Made by a program: the position numbers and the translations under genes. The notes below the pieces were generated by a model. It had not been told where the DNA came from. It did no database searches and was given only the letters and a program-made list of their open reading frames with translations. Of a stretch of 64,000 nt of DNA, positions 51,614-61,545 are shown piece by piece (the stretch's first letter is position 1; each line of letters begins with the position of its first letter). This DNA comes from Bacteroidales bacterium (lineage in GTDB: Bacteria; Bacteroidota; Bacteroidia; Bacteroidales; Paludibacteraceae), in the NCBI GenBank assembly GCA_012837935.1, contig DUQG01000045.1, positions 42,989-106,988 on the forward strand. Reading direction: 5' to 3'.

Positions 51614-52147
51614 ATGACAACATTATTAAAAGCACGTGTAGCAGGAATTGACTTTGCAGATGTGATAACTAACGCTGGCGGATTAGCATCTGCAAGCTGG
51701 GAAGCACAGCCGCTAACGCTTCGCGATGACGAGGTGTCAATTGTGGAAGGCGACCCCACAGAAGAGGAAACTTTCTCACACGAAAATGACGCACCGGAAG
51801 ATTACGATATTACAGGTACCGGAGTTACGGCAGTAGGTAGCTTTATTAAAGTTACACTTGACCAGATGGCATCCTTGCTTGGCGGTTCCGTGAGCGGTGC
51901 AAGTCCAAACGGTATCTATGCTAATAAAGCTAAGAAAAGCCTAATAACTAAGGCTGTGCGTTTTCGCTTGAAAAAAGGCGGTGCAATCGTTATACCCAAA
52001 GCCAGCGGATATGTACTATTTAATGGCAATTTAGGGAATGACGGATTAGTCAAGCTTCCTTTCAAATTCAAAGCATTGGCACAAAGCACCTATAAGGTGG
52101 ACGGTGAGGAAGTGGACTTTGTAATCCAAGAAACCGCAACTGCATAA
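51614..52147 (+). CDS. tail tube-like protein
   Basis: Position before the chaperone/TMP; beta-rich 177 aa. Confidence 0.55.
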   Translation: MTTLLKARVAGIDFADVITNAGGLASASWEAQPLTLRDDEVSIVEGDPTEEETFSHENDAPEDYDITGTGVTAVGSFIKVTLDQMASLLGGSVSGASPNGIYANKAKKSLITKAVRFRLKKGGAIVIPKASGYVLFNGNLGNDGLVKLPFKFKALAQSTYKVDGEEVDFVIQETATA

Positions 52148-52151
52148 AACT

Positions 52152-52607
52152 ATGACCGACAGCGAAACCAAACTGGCAGCTGCTAACTTACTATTACAAC
52201 GGGGCGTCAGATTTCGGGTTGACGCCCCGTTTTTCATCCGACTTCTGCAACATGACTTCATAGAGATAAAGCCGTTATATGCCGGAACTATTGTAGAACT
52301 ATCCCGCATCGTGCTGGAGGACGGATTGGAAAATCTAACACGGCAGCAAGCTAACGAAAAGATAAGCAGCGTTTGCCGACTGATAGCAACCGCTATGCTG
52401 AACGGGAAAAAGAAGCTGAAAAAGGTTGACAGATTAGCCAAGAGGCTTGAAAAACGGATACCGGCTTACTCGCTTTTTGAGATTTATATACACATAAACA
52501 ATGTAAATCAGCAAGTGGATTTTTCGATTATTACCGACTATTTCTCTCGACAGATGAACCTGATGATGACGAGGAAATTACCGGGGCAAAATCAAAAAGG
52601 GAGTTAA
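52152..52607 (+). CDS. tail assembly chaperone, short (G-like) form
   Basis: Immediately upstream of TMP; overlaps a start-less -1 frame ORF. Confidence 0.6.
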   Translation: MTDSETKLAAANLLLQRGVRFRVDAPFFIRLLQHDFIEIKPLYAGTIVELSRIVLEDGLENLTRQQANEKISSVCRLIATAMLNGKKKLKKVDRLAKRLEKRIPAYSLFEIYIHINNVNQQVDFSIITDYFSRQMNLMMTRKLPGQNQKGS

Positions 52608-52816
52608 AAGGCTACACCGATGGTCTCCATAGCCCTTTTGGACTTTTCGGACAACTAAAAGAAAAACGAGGTATTACACACGAGGAGCTTCTTTGGGGGC
52701 AACCGTGGATAATGTTCCTGCTGGAACTACAAGACACACCACGCTACGTAAGTGGCGAACCTCCTGCACCGGTGGCAGAAAGTGCGGAAGATGTAAAACG
52801 AATATTGGGAAGATAA
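52481..52816 (+). CDS. frameshift extension (T-like) of the tail assembly chaperone, -1 frame
   Basis: Open in -1 frame with no early ATG: '...EEITGAKSKRELKGYTDGLHSPFGLFGQLKEKRGITHEELLWGQPWIMFLLELQDTPRY...'; ends 2 nt before TMP start. Confidence 0.6.
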   Translation, partial: DLYTHKQCKSASGFFDYYRLFLSTDEPDDDEEITGAKSKRELKGYTDGLHSPFGLFGQLKEKRGITHEELLWGQPWIMFLLELQDTPRYVSGEPPAPVAESAEDVKRILGR

Positions 52817-52817
52817 G

Positions 52818-55800
52818 ATGGAACCGGTTGAAATAGACATAAGGATGAAACAAAACGTGTCGGAAGAGGGCGAAAAAGCTACCGACTCGATAAACAAGAT
52901 GGATGAAGCCGCTCTTCGTGCAGCTACTGACATAAAAGCTAAAATTAAAGAGCAGAAGTCGATTATTAAGCAAATAGAAAGCGACATAGCATATATACAA
53001 AAGCTATACGATCATGCAGTTGCTGGAAAGGCAAAATTGAGTTTAGGTAATGAACTTGAAACTTTGAAGAAAGCATTAGAGGTAGAAAAGAATGCACTTG
53101 TCGAGCTTGAAAGTAAAGTAGAAACGACCGCTCAAAAGCATGCTAAGCTTCGTACAGAGGTGATGGAAGCGAAGGAAGAGGTTTCGCGATTAGAAATGGC
53201 TGGTAAACGTGGTTCGGAAGAGTGGGATATAGCAATAAATAAGCTGGCTAGTTTGAATGATCAAATGCAGGACACCAACCAGATAGCTAAAACCATTGCC
53301 GATGATGAGAGAATTTTTAAATCCGTTGCTTCCGGTGTATCCGGATTAGCGGGAGCTATGAGTGCTGCGGTAGGTGTAGCTTCTCTATTTGGTGCCGAAC
53401 AAGAAGAATTAACAAAAATACAGACCCGTTTACAGTCGGTAATGGCAATTACTATCGGATTACAACAGGTTGCTGAAACACTTAATAAAGACAGTTACTT
53501 CAGGATTGTTTTACTCTCAAAAGCAAAACGGGGTTGGGCCGCCGCACAAGCTTTTCTGAATACACAGTTAGGTATTGGTGTGGGGCTGTCGAAGGCTTTA
53601 ATGTTTTCAGGTGTAGGATTACTTATAGCCGGAATAGGTTCTTTAATTGTCCTGTATCAAAAATGGTCAAAAAAACAGGAGGAAGAGCTAAAGCTTATTC
53701 AGGAGCGACTCCAAGTACAAGCGCAATTAAAAAGAGAAATCGCTGATAGCTACGCATCGGAAGTCTCAAAAATTGAAGCTGCTCGCGCAGCCTTAAATTC
53801 GGAAAATGTAACACGGGAACAAAAACTGGGGATTATAGATAAGTTAAAAAAACAGATACCCGGTTACACGGCGGAGCTCGACACCGAGGGCAGACTAATA
53901 CGAGAAAACACAGAAGCATACAACGACTATCTTGTTTCACTCGAAAAGTCGCTACTATTAAGAGCCGCAGAAAAAGATTTGGAAAAGCTGTTGGCACAAA
54001 AATACCAACTTCAAAAATTTGAAATAAAGGAAGAGCCAAAACCAATATTTAATGGGTATGAAGTTGATTTAACTTCAGGCAATATACCGGAATGGCAAAA
54101 GAATTTCGATAAAGCAGCAAAAGAAGGAATTGCAGAAATCGATAAAGCTATTGAAAGAATAAAAGACTATATTGCTAACAACTCTTTAATTGACATACCC
54201 AAGCCAACAGGAGGGGAACCTCCTTCTACTATCAAAAAAGAATATGACGCCCAAGCCGAACTTGCCAAGCAACTAACTGATTTGCGGAAACGTATCGCTG
54301 AATTGGAAATAGAAACCATGCAGGAGGGTTTTAAAAAGAAAATAGCACAAATCGACCATGAGGAGGAAACCGAGCTAAAACGGATTGAGGATTATCAGAA
54401 AAAATAGTTGAAACCTACAATAAGGATAAAGATGAAAAGAACAAAGTAAAAGATATAAAAGATATTCCCGGTATCAAACCTGAAACGCTTGCGGAAATAG
54501 AAGCAGAAAAAAGCAAAATATCTGCTGTGGCAGAAGAAAAACGCAAACAAGCGACAGTCAACAACGCCAAAGAGATAGCGGAACTGGCTCGGAAGTATGC
54601 AAGTGAACAAGTAAAAATCGAGCATGATTACCAGCAGGATATTGATAAACTGACCGCTGCCGGAAATCTGGAAGCTGCGAATGCGGCAAAAGCTGAACGA
54701 GATAAACGCATTTCGGAACTAACGGCGGAAATGATTGAAAGCAGCTCTATCTACAAGCTGGCAACCGACGAGAAAATACAAGCATCCAAGAAAGCAACCG
54801 AAGAACTGGTGTCCGACATCAAAAAACGGATAGAACTGCTCGTAAAGGAAAACAAACTGACACGTGAAGCAGCAGACCAGATGCTGAAAGATATTGATAA
54901 AACGCAGGTTTCTCGAGAAAACAGCAAAAACGAAAACAATCCTTTCGCTAAACTACTGAGCGGACTAAATAAGTACAAAGGGGCAAAAAAGGAGCTTGAT
55001 GATAAACGAGGCAGCACATCTGCGGAGGACTTGGTAAAGCTGGAAGACACAGCTAACAAGGCGCTAAAATCCACAGCCGAAGCATCCGCCGAAGCATTGA
55101 TGGGCGTGCAGGCTATTCTCGGCTCGGTAGTTGGTGCGCTTGACCAATTGGGTGCGCTAACCGAAGAGGAAAAACAAACCGCCAACGAAGTGATTGGCAT
55201 GGTAGGCGGAGCAGCAGAGCTGGCGCAAGGTATTGCAACCGGTAACCCAATCGGAATTATTACCGGAGCAGTTAATCTACTTTCAAATGCTATTTCTTTT
55301 TTCGACTTTAAAAGCAAAAAAATTGCCAAACAGCAGAAGGAGCACAAAAAAAACTTGGAGGAGCTAAGCAGAGCGTATAACAATCTACAGCGTGAAGTTG
55401 ATAAGGCTCTCGGTACGGATGTTTACAAAAAACAGAAAGAAGCGATCAATAATCTACAGAAGCAGATAGCCGAAAACGAGCGACTGATTGCACTTGAAAA
55501 TCAGAAAAAGAAAAAGAAACGAGACAAGGAAGCTATTGCCGCATGGAATGCGGAAATTGATGCACTGAAAGGCGAAGTTAACGATACCATTCAGTCCATT
55601 GTCGAGGACTTGGCGCAGACCAACGCCAAAACCTTAGCACAGCAACTGGCGGATGCGCTGGTAGATGCAGCTCGCACCGGAGAAGACGCTTTCACTGCGA
55701 TGGGAGATGTGGTTAATGATGTGCTGCGCAATGCGGTTGTAAATTCACTATCTAAAAAGTTTTTGGAAAAACAGATGGGCGATGCGGTTGAGTACCTTGC

Positions 55801-56209
55801 CGATGCGATGGAAAGTGGTGGTAAGCTGGATGACTACGAAAAGCGCCGATTTGAAGAAATGATTCGCAACGCCGGAAATAATTTCAACACGGCAATGCAA
55901 GCCTACAACGAGCTATTTGCACCGGAAGAAAAAGAGCGTAGTTCCGCTGCCAAAGGAATTGCACAGGCAAGTCAAGACAGCATTGACGAATTAAGCGGTA
56001 CCATTACTTTTATGGCGGGTGAGTTTCGCACTTCCAACGTTCTGGCAGCTGCTCATGCCGAAAGTGCAAAAGATACACAGATTTCTGTACAAGCAATACT
56101 GGCTGTGCTAAATACCATTGCCGAAAATACGGCATACTGTAAAATGTTGGAAGATGTAGCAGAGAGTTTAGATAGAATTAACCGCGACGGCATAAATATT
56201 AAAAAATGA
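52818..56209 (+). pseudogene. tail tape-measure protein split by an apparent frameshift at 54399-54407
   Basis: ORF 52818-54407 continues in the -1 frame as 'IVETYNKDKDEKNKVKDIKDIPGIKPETLAEIEAEKSK...' into ORF 54527-56209. Breakpoint is an A6 run. Confidence 0.7.
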
Positions 56210-57045
56210 TAATCGACGGCACAGATATACGGACGCTTGGCATGTTTATCCTTCGGGGTGGCTCGAATGACTTTTTGTCGTTCCCGGAACGTCGGGAACC
56301 CGACACAAACGACTGGGCAGAGTATGACGGGTTGGAGGTGGATTTTGAAGATTTAAGCTACAATCCTAAAAAAATAAGCGTTCAACTGTACATTTCTGCT
56401 CCGGACACTACGACATTTAACCAACGCTTAAATGCTTTTCAAACGCTGAATAATCAGCAGGGATATCGGCAGGTTTTTGTCAAAGAATTTAACCGGACTT
56501 TCTTACTCCGTTATCTTGGTTGTGCAGACTATAAGCACAAAGGCGGGCTGGCAACTTCAGGAAAGAAAAGCGGACGACTCACGGTGGAATATATGATGGA
56601 CAATCCGTTACAACTGTTTTCAACACAGGAAGCACCGGTCGGAAATAAAACGACACATGTTAAGCTTGGCGAACTTGATTTGGGACAATACGGAATTATT
56701 GTAAAAGAGATTTACTCAACAGCACTTAATCCCGGAATGAGAAAGCCGGTACTGGAACGAAGCATAAAAAACATTTCCGGCATATCGGCAGATGTGAGTT
56801 TCGTGCCGAAAAAGCAGGCATTGCAGACTACTATTGACTGCGTGATGATTGCTGACACATTGCAGGACTTTTACACCAACTACAATGCTTTATTTGGCTT
56901 GCTTAATATGCCTGTGCCGATAGCACTTAGCACACATTCGGCGAACTATCAATGTTACTATAAAAGTATGAGCGGATTTACAAAAGAGACCGCATTTTCA
57001 AGAAAAGTACGAGTTTCATTTCAACTAAATTTACAAACAATATAA
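56206..57045 (+). CDS. distal tail (Dit)-like protein
   Basis: Position after TMP; 'YNPKKISVQLYISAPDTTTFNQRLNAFQTLNNQQGYRQVFV'. Confidence 0.6.
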   Translation: MIIDGTDIRTLGMFILRGGSNDFLSFPERREPDTNDWAEYDGLEVDFEDLSYNPKKISVQLYISAPDTTTFNQRLNAFQTLNNQQGYRQVFVKEFNRTFLLRYLGCADYKHKGGLATSGKKSGRLTVEYMMDNPLQLFSTQEAPVGNKTTHVKLGELDLGQYGIIVKEIYSTALNPGMRKPVLERSIKNISGISADVSFVPKKQALQTTIDCVMIADTLQDFYTNYNALFGLLNMPVPIALSTHSANYQCYYKSMSGFTKETAFSRKVRVSFQLNLQTI

Positions 57046-57047
57046 CT

Positions 57048-57572
57048 ATGGCAACAAAAATTAGGATTGGAAATGACTTCACACTATCGTGGAGTATAGT
57101 AAGAAATTCCTTAGCAGAAAACTTGGAGGCAGTATCCAATCTGTCTGTGCAACTACTGCCTTACGGTAAACCAAGCATTCCGATAGCTCCGGAAAATTAC
57201 CGTATTTCCGGAAACAATATCACGATTGACTTTACTGCCAATATGTTTACCGAAACCGGAAGCTACGGAGTGGAACTTTACTACAAAATACCTGACGAAA
57301 CGCTTCTTGACGGAATGCGCGAGTGTACAGTTGATGTAGAGGAAATTATAATTGTAGGAAAATCCGCCAAAGCGGACAAAGTAAGAAATATCGCCGTAAC
57401 CAGTGAAGTGGCAATTGGTTTTAAGGGCGACAAAGGGAAACCCGGCGAGGACGGAAAACCTGTAGTAATGTACTTCGAGGTGGATGATAATATGCACCTT
57501 CAAATGACCTCGACAGAGGACAGTGTAATTGATTTTGAAATTGAAAATAACCGATTAAAATTAGTAGTGTAA
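57048..57572 (+). CDS. tail protein with short collagen-like tract
   Basis: GFKGDKGKPGEDGKP (five G-X-Y triplets, 57417-57461). Confidence 0.6.
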   Translation: MATKIRIGNDFTLSWSIVRNSLAENLEAVSNLSVQLLPYGKPSIPIAPENYRISGNNITIDFTANMFTETGSYGVELYYKIPDETLLDGMRECTVDVEEIIIVGKSAKADKVRNIAVTSEVAIGFKGDKGKPGEDGKPVVMYFEVDDNMHLQMTSTEDSVIDFEIENNRLKLVV

Positions 57573-58159
57573 TGGCAAAAAAAGATTTAGGAAAAATAGC
57601 AATCACTCCGAGAGGTGAGTGGGTGCAAGGTACAGAGTATGAAAGACTCGATGTTGTAAAAGCAAACGGCGGAAGTTATCTATCGTTAGTAGATAATAAT
57701 AGTGCTGAGTTGGCAGATGAGACGGCTTGGATGGTATTAGCTGAAAGAGGATTACAAGGTGGTAAGATGGAATATTCGGATTTGACAGACGAGGATAAAG
57801 ATGACTTGGTAAGTCATACAGAAAAACCACTTATAAATGAAAATCCTATTGAATTACCTTTTAGAGTTGGAACGCGAAATGGTGAAATAGGTCAATTAAA
57901 ATGTCAAGCAATAAGGATTGGTAGTCAATACAATGGCGTATCTGACACCTACAAATTTGAAAGATCTGTACACATTATTACCGTTATTGGTGTTCAGTTT
58001 GATTTAACTGAAGAAATTCCATTTAAATTAATTAACCCTTCAGACGTAATTATTGAAAATGATGAAAATTATAATACTCAAATAAGGCTTGTTAAATATG
58101 TTTCAACATATTTAATTGTTTTCTATGTAGAAACAGGAGATTTTCTTTTGTCATGTTAA
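57572..58159 (+). CDS. tail/fibre-associated protein
   Basis: 'GEWVQGTEYERLDVVKANGGSYLSLVDNNSAELADETAWMVLA' carbohydrate-binding-like module typical of phage fibres. Confidence 0.6.
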   Translation: MAKKDLGKIAITPRGEWVQGTEYERLDVVKANGGSYLSLVDNNSAELADETAWMVLAERGLQGGKMEYSDLTDEDKDDLVSHTEKPLINENPIELPFRVGTRNGEIGQLKCQAIRIGSQYNGVSDTYKFERSVHIITVIGVQFDLTEEIPFKLINPSDVIIENDENYNTQIRLVKYVSTYLIVFYVETGDFLLSC

Positions 58160-58773
58160 ACATAGCTATCATCGGCAATGGCTGTAACACTAAAAAGTAC
58201 GGCAGCTTCATTGATAGTTTCGATGAGGTTGTTCGTATTAATGGTGGTGCGATGGAGAGAGCCATTTCAGAAAACAGCGAATATGTCGGAACAAAAACAA
58301 CGCTTGCCGTTTTCAACAATTGGAATTTCAAAACAGATATTCCTACACATCCGGATGTGCTCGAAGCGCATAAGTATGCAATAGAAAATAATATACCGAT
58401 AGCATATTCTCGTAAAAACATCATTATCCGAAAAGGTAATGAACTAAAAAACGGAATACCTATCGAATATCTGGATAAAGTGCCTAAGCAAACAATATTC
58501 GGGATAACTAAGGATTTATATGATTACATAGAACAACTATACGATTACAAGCATCCGACTTCGGGGTTGAAAATTTTGTTTTATTTTCTCAAACAAGGCT
58601 ATAGAGATATTGCATTGTTTAATTTTGGATTTACAGGAGTACATTTTTTTGACAAGAAATGGCATGATGTTATGACCGATAAGCGATTTGAAGCTCATTA
58701 TCACAACGGAAAAATAGAGCGTGATATTATTGAAGATTTACAAAGGAAAGTATTAGTGAAAATTTATGAATAA
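58153..58773 (+). CDS. GT29-type sialyltransferase-like glycosyltransferase
   Basis: Motif L-like 'IAIIGNGCNTKKYGSFIDSFDEVVRIN...VGTKTT', motif S-like 'HPTSGLKILFYFLKQGYRDIALFNFGF', motif III/VS-like 'HYHNGKIERDII'. Confidence 0.75.
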   Translation: MLNIAIIGNGCNTKKYGSFIDSFDEVVRINGGAMERAISENSEYVGTKTTLAVFNNWNFKTDIPTHPDVLEAHKYAIENNIPIAYSRKNIIIRKGNELKNGIPIEYLDKVPKQTIFGITKDLYDYIEQLYDYKHPTSGLKILFYFLKQGYRDIALFNFGFTGVHFFDKKWHDVMTDKRFEAHYHNGKIERDIIEDLQRKVLVKIYE

Positions 58774-59413
58774 CACACTTGTAATTATACCTGCTAAAGT
58801 TCACAGCGAAAGGGTGCTAAATAAGAATATGCGGCATATTGACGGCATTCCACTATTTGTACATTCCATTAATTACGCAAAACAGGAAGGTTTCAAGCAC
58901 ATCGCCGTGAGTAGCGATGGCGAGCATATTTTGAAGATAGCTAAAAGTTTAGGTTGCATTCCGGTTAAAGAAAACGTAAATGAAAGTAAATTGGAGTACT
59001 GTGTTAATCAGGTATTGGCACAAGAAAAAGGCTATAGGTATTTTGCACTTCTACAACCCACATCTCCACTTCGAGAAAAAGACAAACTGAAATCTATGCT
59101 CGCAAGAATGAAAAACGAGGAGTTGGAAACACTTCTTACCTGTCAGCAGATAAAGCCTGTAGCGTGGCTTGACCAGTACTGCTTGTTTGACGTTCAAAAT
59201 AGACCATTAAGTCAGCAAGCTAAAAGTTGGATATATCACTTTGATGGCAATATCTTGTTGCGTAATATTGAAAGTTATAAGAAAGAACAAATACTTATTC
59301 CGCAGGTGTCAGGAATAGAAGTAAATGCGTTTCCATATTACTTGCAAATAGACACCATAGAGGAATTTAATCAGATTAAAATGTATGTTGAAAAAAATAC
59401 TGAAAAAAGATAA
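58766..59413 (+). CDS. cytidylyltransferase, CMP-sialic/nonulosonic acid synthetase-like (NeuA/PseF type)
   Basis: 'LVIIPAKVHSERVLNKNMRHIDGIPLFVHSI', 'FALLQPTSPLREKDKL'. Confidence 0.82.
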   Translation: MNNTLVIIPAKVHSERVLNKNMRHIDGIPLFVHSINYAKQEGFKHIAVSSDGEHILKIAKSLGCIPVKENVNESKLEYCVNQVLAQEKGYRYFALLQPTSPLREKDKLKSMLARMKNEELETLLTCQQIKPVAWLDQYCLFDVQNRPLSQQAKSWIYHFDGNILLRNIESYKKEQILIPQVSGIEVNAFPYYLQIDTIEEFNQIKMYVEKNTEKR

Positions 59414-59621
59414 ACTCCTCCACTTGTCGGCAGGCTTCATGATAGCCTGCCTGACAACCATGTTAACTAAGCACTGGTGGCTTATTTTGCTTATTCCTAC
59501 AATAATTGGTATAGTAAAAGAGCTTGTTTGGGATAAATGGTGGAAACAGGGAACACCGGAATGGTTGGATGCTGTGGCTACGGCTCTCGGTGCTGTGGTG
59601 TGGCTGATATTAAACAGATAA
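59385..59621 (+). CDS. small membrane protein
   Basis: 'KDKLLHLSAGFMIACLTTMLTKHWWLILLIPTIIGIVKELVWDKW'. Confidence 0.55.
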   Translation: MLKKILKKDKLLHLSAGFMIACLTTMLTKHWWLILLIPTIIGIVKELVWDKWWKQGTPEWLDAVATALGAVVWLILNR

Positions 59622-59623
59622 CA

Positions 59624-60100
59624 ATGAAAGAAATTTATACAGCATTAATAAACAGAATAAAAGAGGAGGTTCCTGCTATTAAATGGATAGACTGGGACAC
59701 AGGACAGTTGGATGGCTACACAATCATAAAAGGAGATGTTCATCGTCCGCCACTTAAGTATCCGGCAGCACTTATCACTATCGGAGTTAATTCCGCTAAA
59801 GATATTGTGGACACAATCCAAGACTGTGTGGTTCATATCAGCATACGCTTAGCGTTTGAACCTATGGAACGGACAAATTCCGAAGCCACGCCGGAAGTGC
59901 GAGACTCGGCGTTACAACCCTACGATGTTATAGATAATCTGTATGCAGCACTACAAGGATATGAAACTGAAAATTTTCACAGCTTATCACGCATGAGCCA
60001 AGGAAAAGAAAACAGCCACAATGGGCTGTTTATCTATCGCATGAATTTTAAAACTGATTTTGAGGATTACGGGGCAGATTCCTCACAAAAGGGAATATAA
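59624..60100 (+). CDS. phage tail-completion/terminator-like protein
   Basis: 'MKEIYTALINRIKEEVPAIKWIDWDTGQLDG...YPAALITIG'. Start at 59624 rather than 59537. Confidence 0.5.
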   Translation: MKEIYTALINRIKEEVPAIKWIDWDTGQLDGYTIIKGDVHRPPLKYPAALITIGVNSAKDIVDTIQDCVVHISIRLAFEPMERTNSEATPEVRDSALQPYDVIDNLYAALQGYETENFHSLSRMSQGKENSHNGLFIYRMNFKTDFEDYGADSSQKGI

Positions 60101-60115
60101 AAAAGCCCCCGGTCA

Positions 60116-60230
60116 CAGTTGGCTCTCTGACCTTCCAACTGTATAAAATGCGAATAGCCGCATACCCGAAGAGCTTAGTAATAAGTTCCGAGTGGTGCGG
60201 CTATTCGCATTTTAAATAAGTGTCAGAGAG
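60116..60230. ncRNA. candidate structured RNA with pseudoknot
   Basis: H1 60116-60122/60135-60141; 19-bp stem 60144-60162/60196-60214; GNRA hairpin 60171-60177/60182-60188; H1 loop 60123-60131 complementary to 60222-60230. Confidence 0.55.
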
Positions 60231-60286
60231 ACAACAAAATTACAAATATAAACCTAAAAACCAAACATTAAATTAAATAATTTATT

Positions 60287-60415
60287 ATGAGCAAATTTAC
60301 TTATAAGGAACAACATGCTGTTATCGTGAAGTGTAGTAACGAGGACGAACAAAGAAAAACTTTTGAAGAGTTAAAGAAAATGGGGTATAAAGATTTAAAA
60401 TTAGTATCAGTATGA
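60287..60415 (+). CDS. 42-aa small protein (MSKFTYKEQHAVIVKCSNEDEQRKTFEELKKMGYKDLKLVSV)
   Basis: ATGA overlap with the next gene. Confidence 0.5.
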   Translation: MSKFTYKEQHAVIVKCSNEDEQRKTFEELKKMGYKDLKLVSV

Positions 60416-61545
60416 AAATTGAAATCAAGCACGAAACAAAAAACTTCGACAGCTTTCGTGCTAATAAGGTGAAAAGCCTTTTTAATCCTGAGCACGGTAA
60501 CTGGGAACACGTGGCAGACCTGCCTATTGAAAACAACGACTGGAAAATCGGGTTAATAGTTGGCCCGAGTGGCTCTGGTAAAACAAGTATCGGTAATCGT
60601 ATTTTTGGGCGCATCCACGACCTTTATGCTGACTGGGATAGTGACAAGGCTATTGTTGATTGTATCGCACCGGAAAAGACACTAAATGAAGTTACAGCCG
60701 CACTTTCGGCTGTAGGTTTAGGAGATGTTCCCGCGTGGCTACGCCCTTTTAATGTTTTAAGTAACGGTGAGAAGTTCCGGGCAGGACTGGCGCGCTTGGT
60801 AGTTGAGCGTCCGGATAAGGTGGTAGTTGACGAATTTACAAGCGTAATCGACCGACAAATCGCCAAAGTTGGCGCGGCAGCTTTTGCAAAATCATGGAAA
60901 AGAGGATCAGGACAAGTTATTTTGCTATCCTGCCATTACGATATTATTGAGTGGCTCCAGCCTGACTGGATATATGATACAGCGGAGGCACGGTTTAGCC
61001 GTGACTGCCTTCGGCAACGCCCACAACTCGAACTTCAAATTTATCAAGTCAGCGGAAGTGTATTCAGGCATTTTAAGCCGCATTATTATTTAGACTTACC
61101 ACTACCGGTGGCGGGAATGTACTACGTGGGTATTATAGACGGCGAGCCGGTTTGTCACTTGGCAGTGTCGCCACTATTTACCGCTAAGGCGTACAGAGCT
61201 ACCCGACTGGTAGTAATGCCGGAGTGGCAAGGGATAGGCGTTGGCACTAAATTTCTGAATGCCATTTGCCAGTATCACCTTGACGGGTACGGTCGCGGTG
61301 GGTACAAATACCATACGTTTTTCCATACTTCGCACCCACAACTCTGTGGAGCATTACGCCACTCTCGAAAATGGATACAAACAGGTGCACGCCTTTACGG
61401 TGATAATAAAGCCAGAAGCGCCAAATCCCTTAAAAAATCGCATTTGAAAAACGGAATTAAAAACAGATGCTCTACCGGATACGGTGGGCACTTTCGAGCC
61501 GTACAAGCTTTTAAATATATAGGAGAAAACAGCAATGAAAATTAG
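60412..61545 (+). CDS. ABC-type ATPase fused to GNAT acyltransferase domain
   Basis: 'GLIVGPSGSGKTSIGN', 'LSNGEKFRAGLARLVVERPDKVVVDEFTSVIDR', C-term 'ATRLVVMPEWQGIGVGTKFLNAI'. Confidence 0.82.
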   Translation: MKIEIKHETKNFDSFRANKVKSLFNPEHGNWEHVADLPIENNDWKIGLIVGPSGSGKTSIGNRIFGRIHDLYADWDSDKAIVDCIAPEKTLNEVTAALSAVGLGDVPAWLRPFNVLSNGEKFRAGLARLVVERPDKVVVDEFTSVIDRQIAKVGAAAFAKSWKRGSGQVILLSCHYDIIEWLQPDWIYDTAEARFSRDCLRQRPQLELQIYQVSGSVFRHFKPHYYLDLPLPVAGMYYVGIIDGEPVCHLAVSPLFTAKAYRATRLVVMPEWQGIGVGTKFLNAICQYHLDGYGRGGYKYHTFFHTSHPQLCGALRHSRKWIQTGARLYGDNKARSAKSLKKSHLKNGIKNRCSTGYGGHFRAVQAFKYIGENSNEN

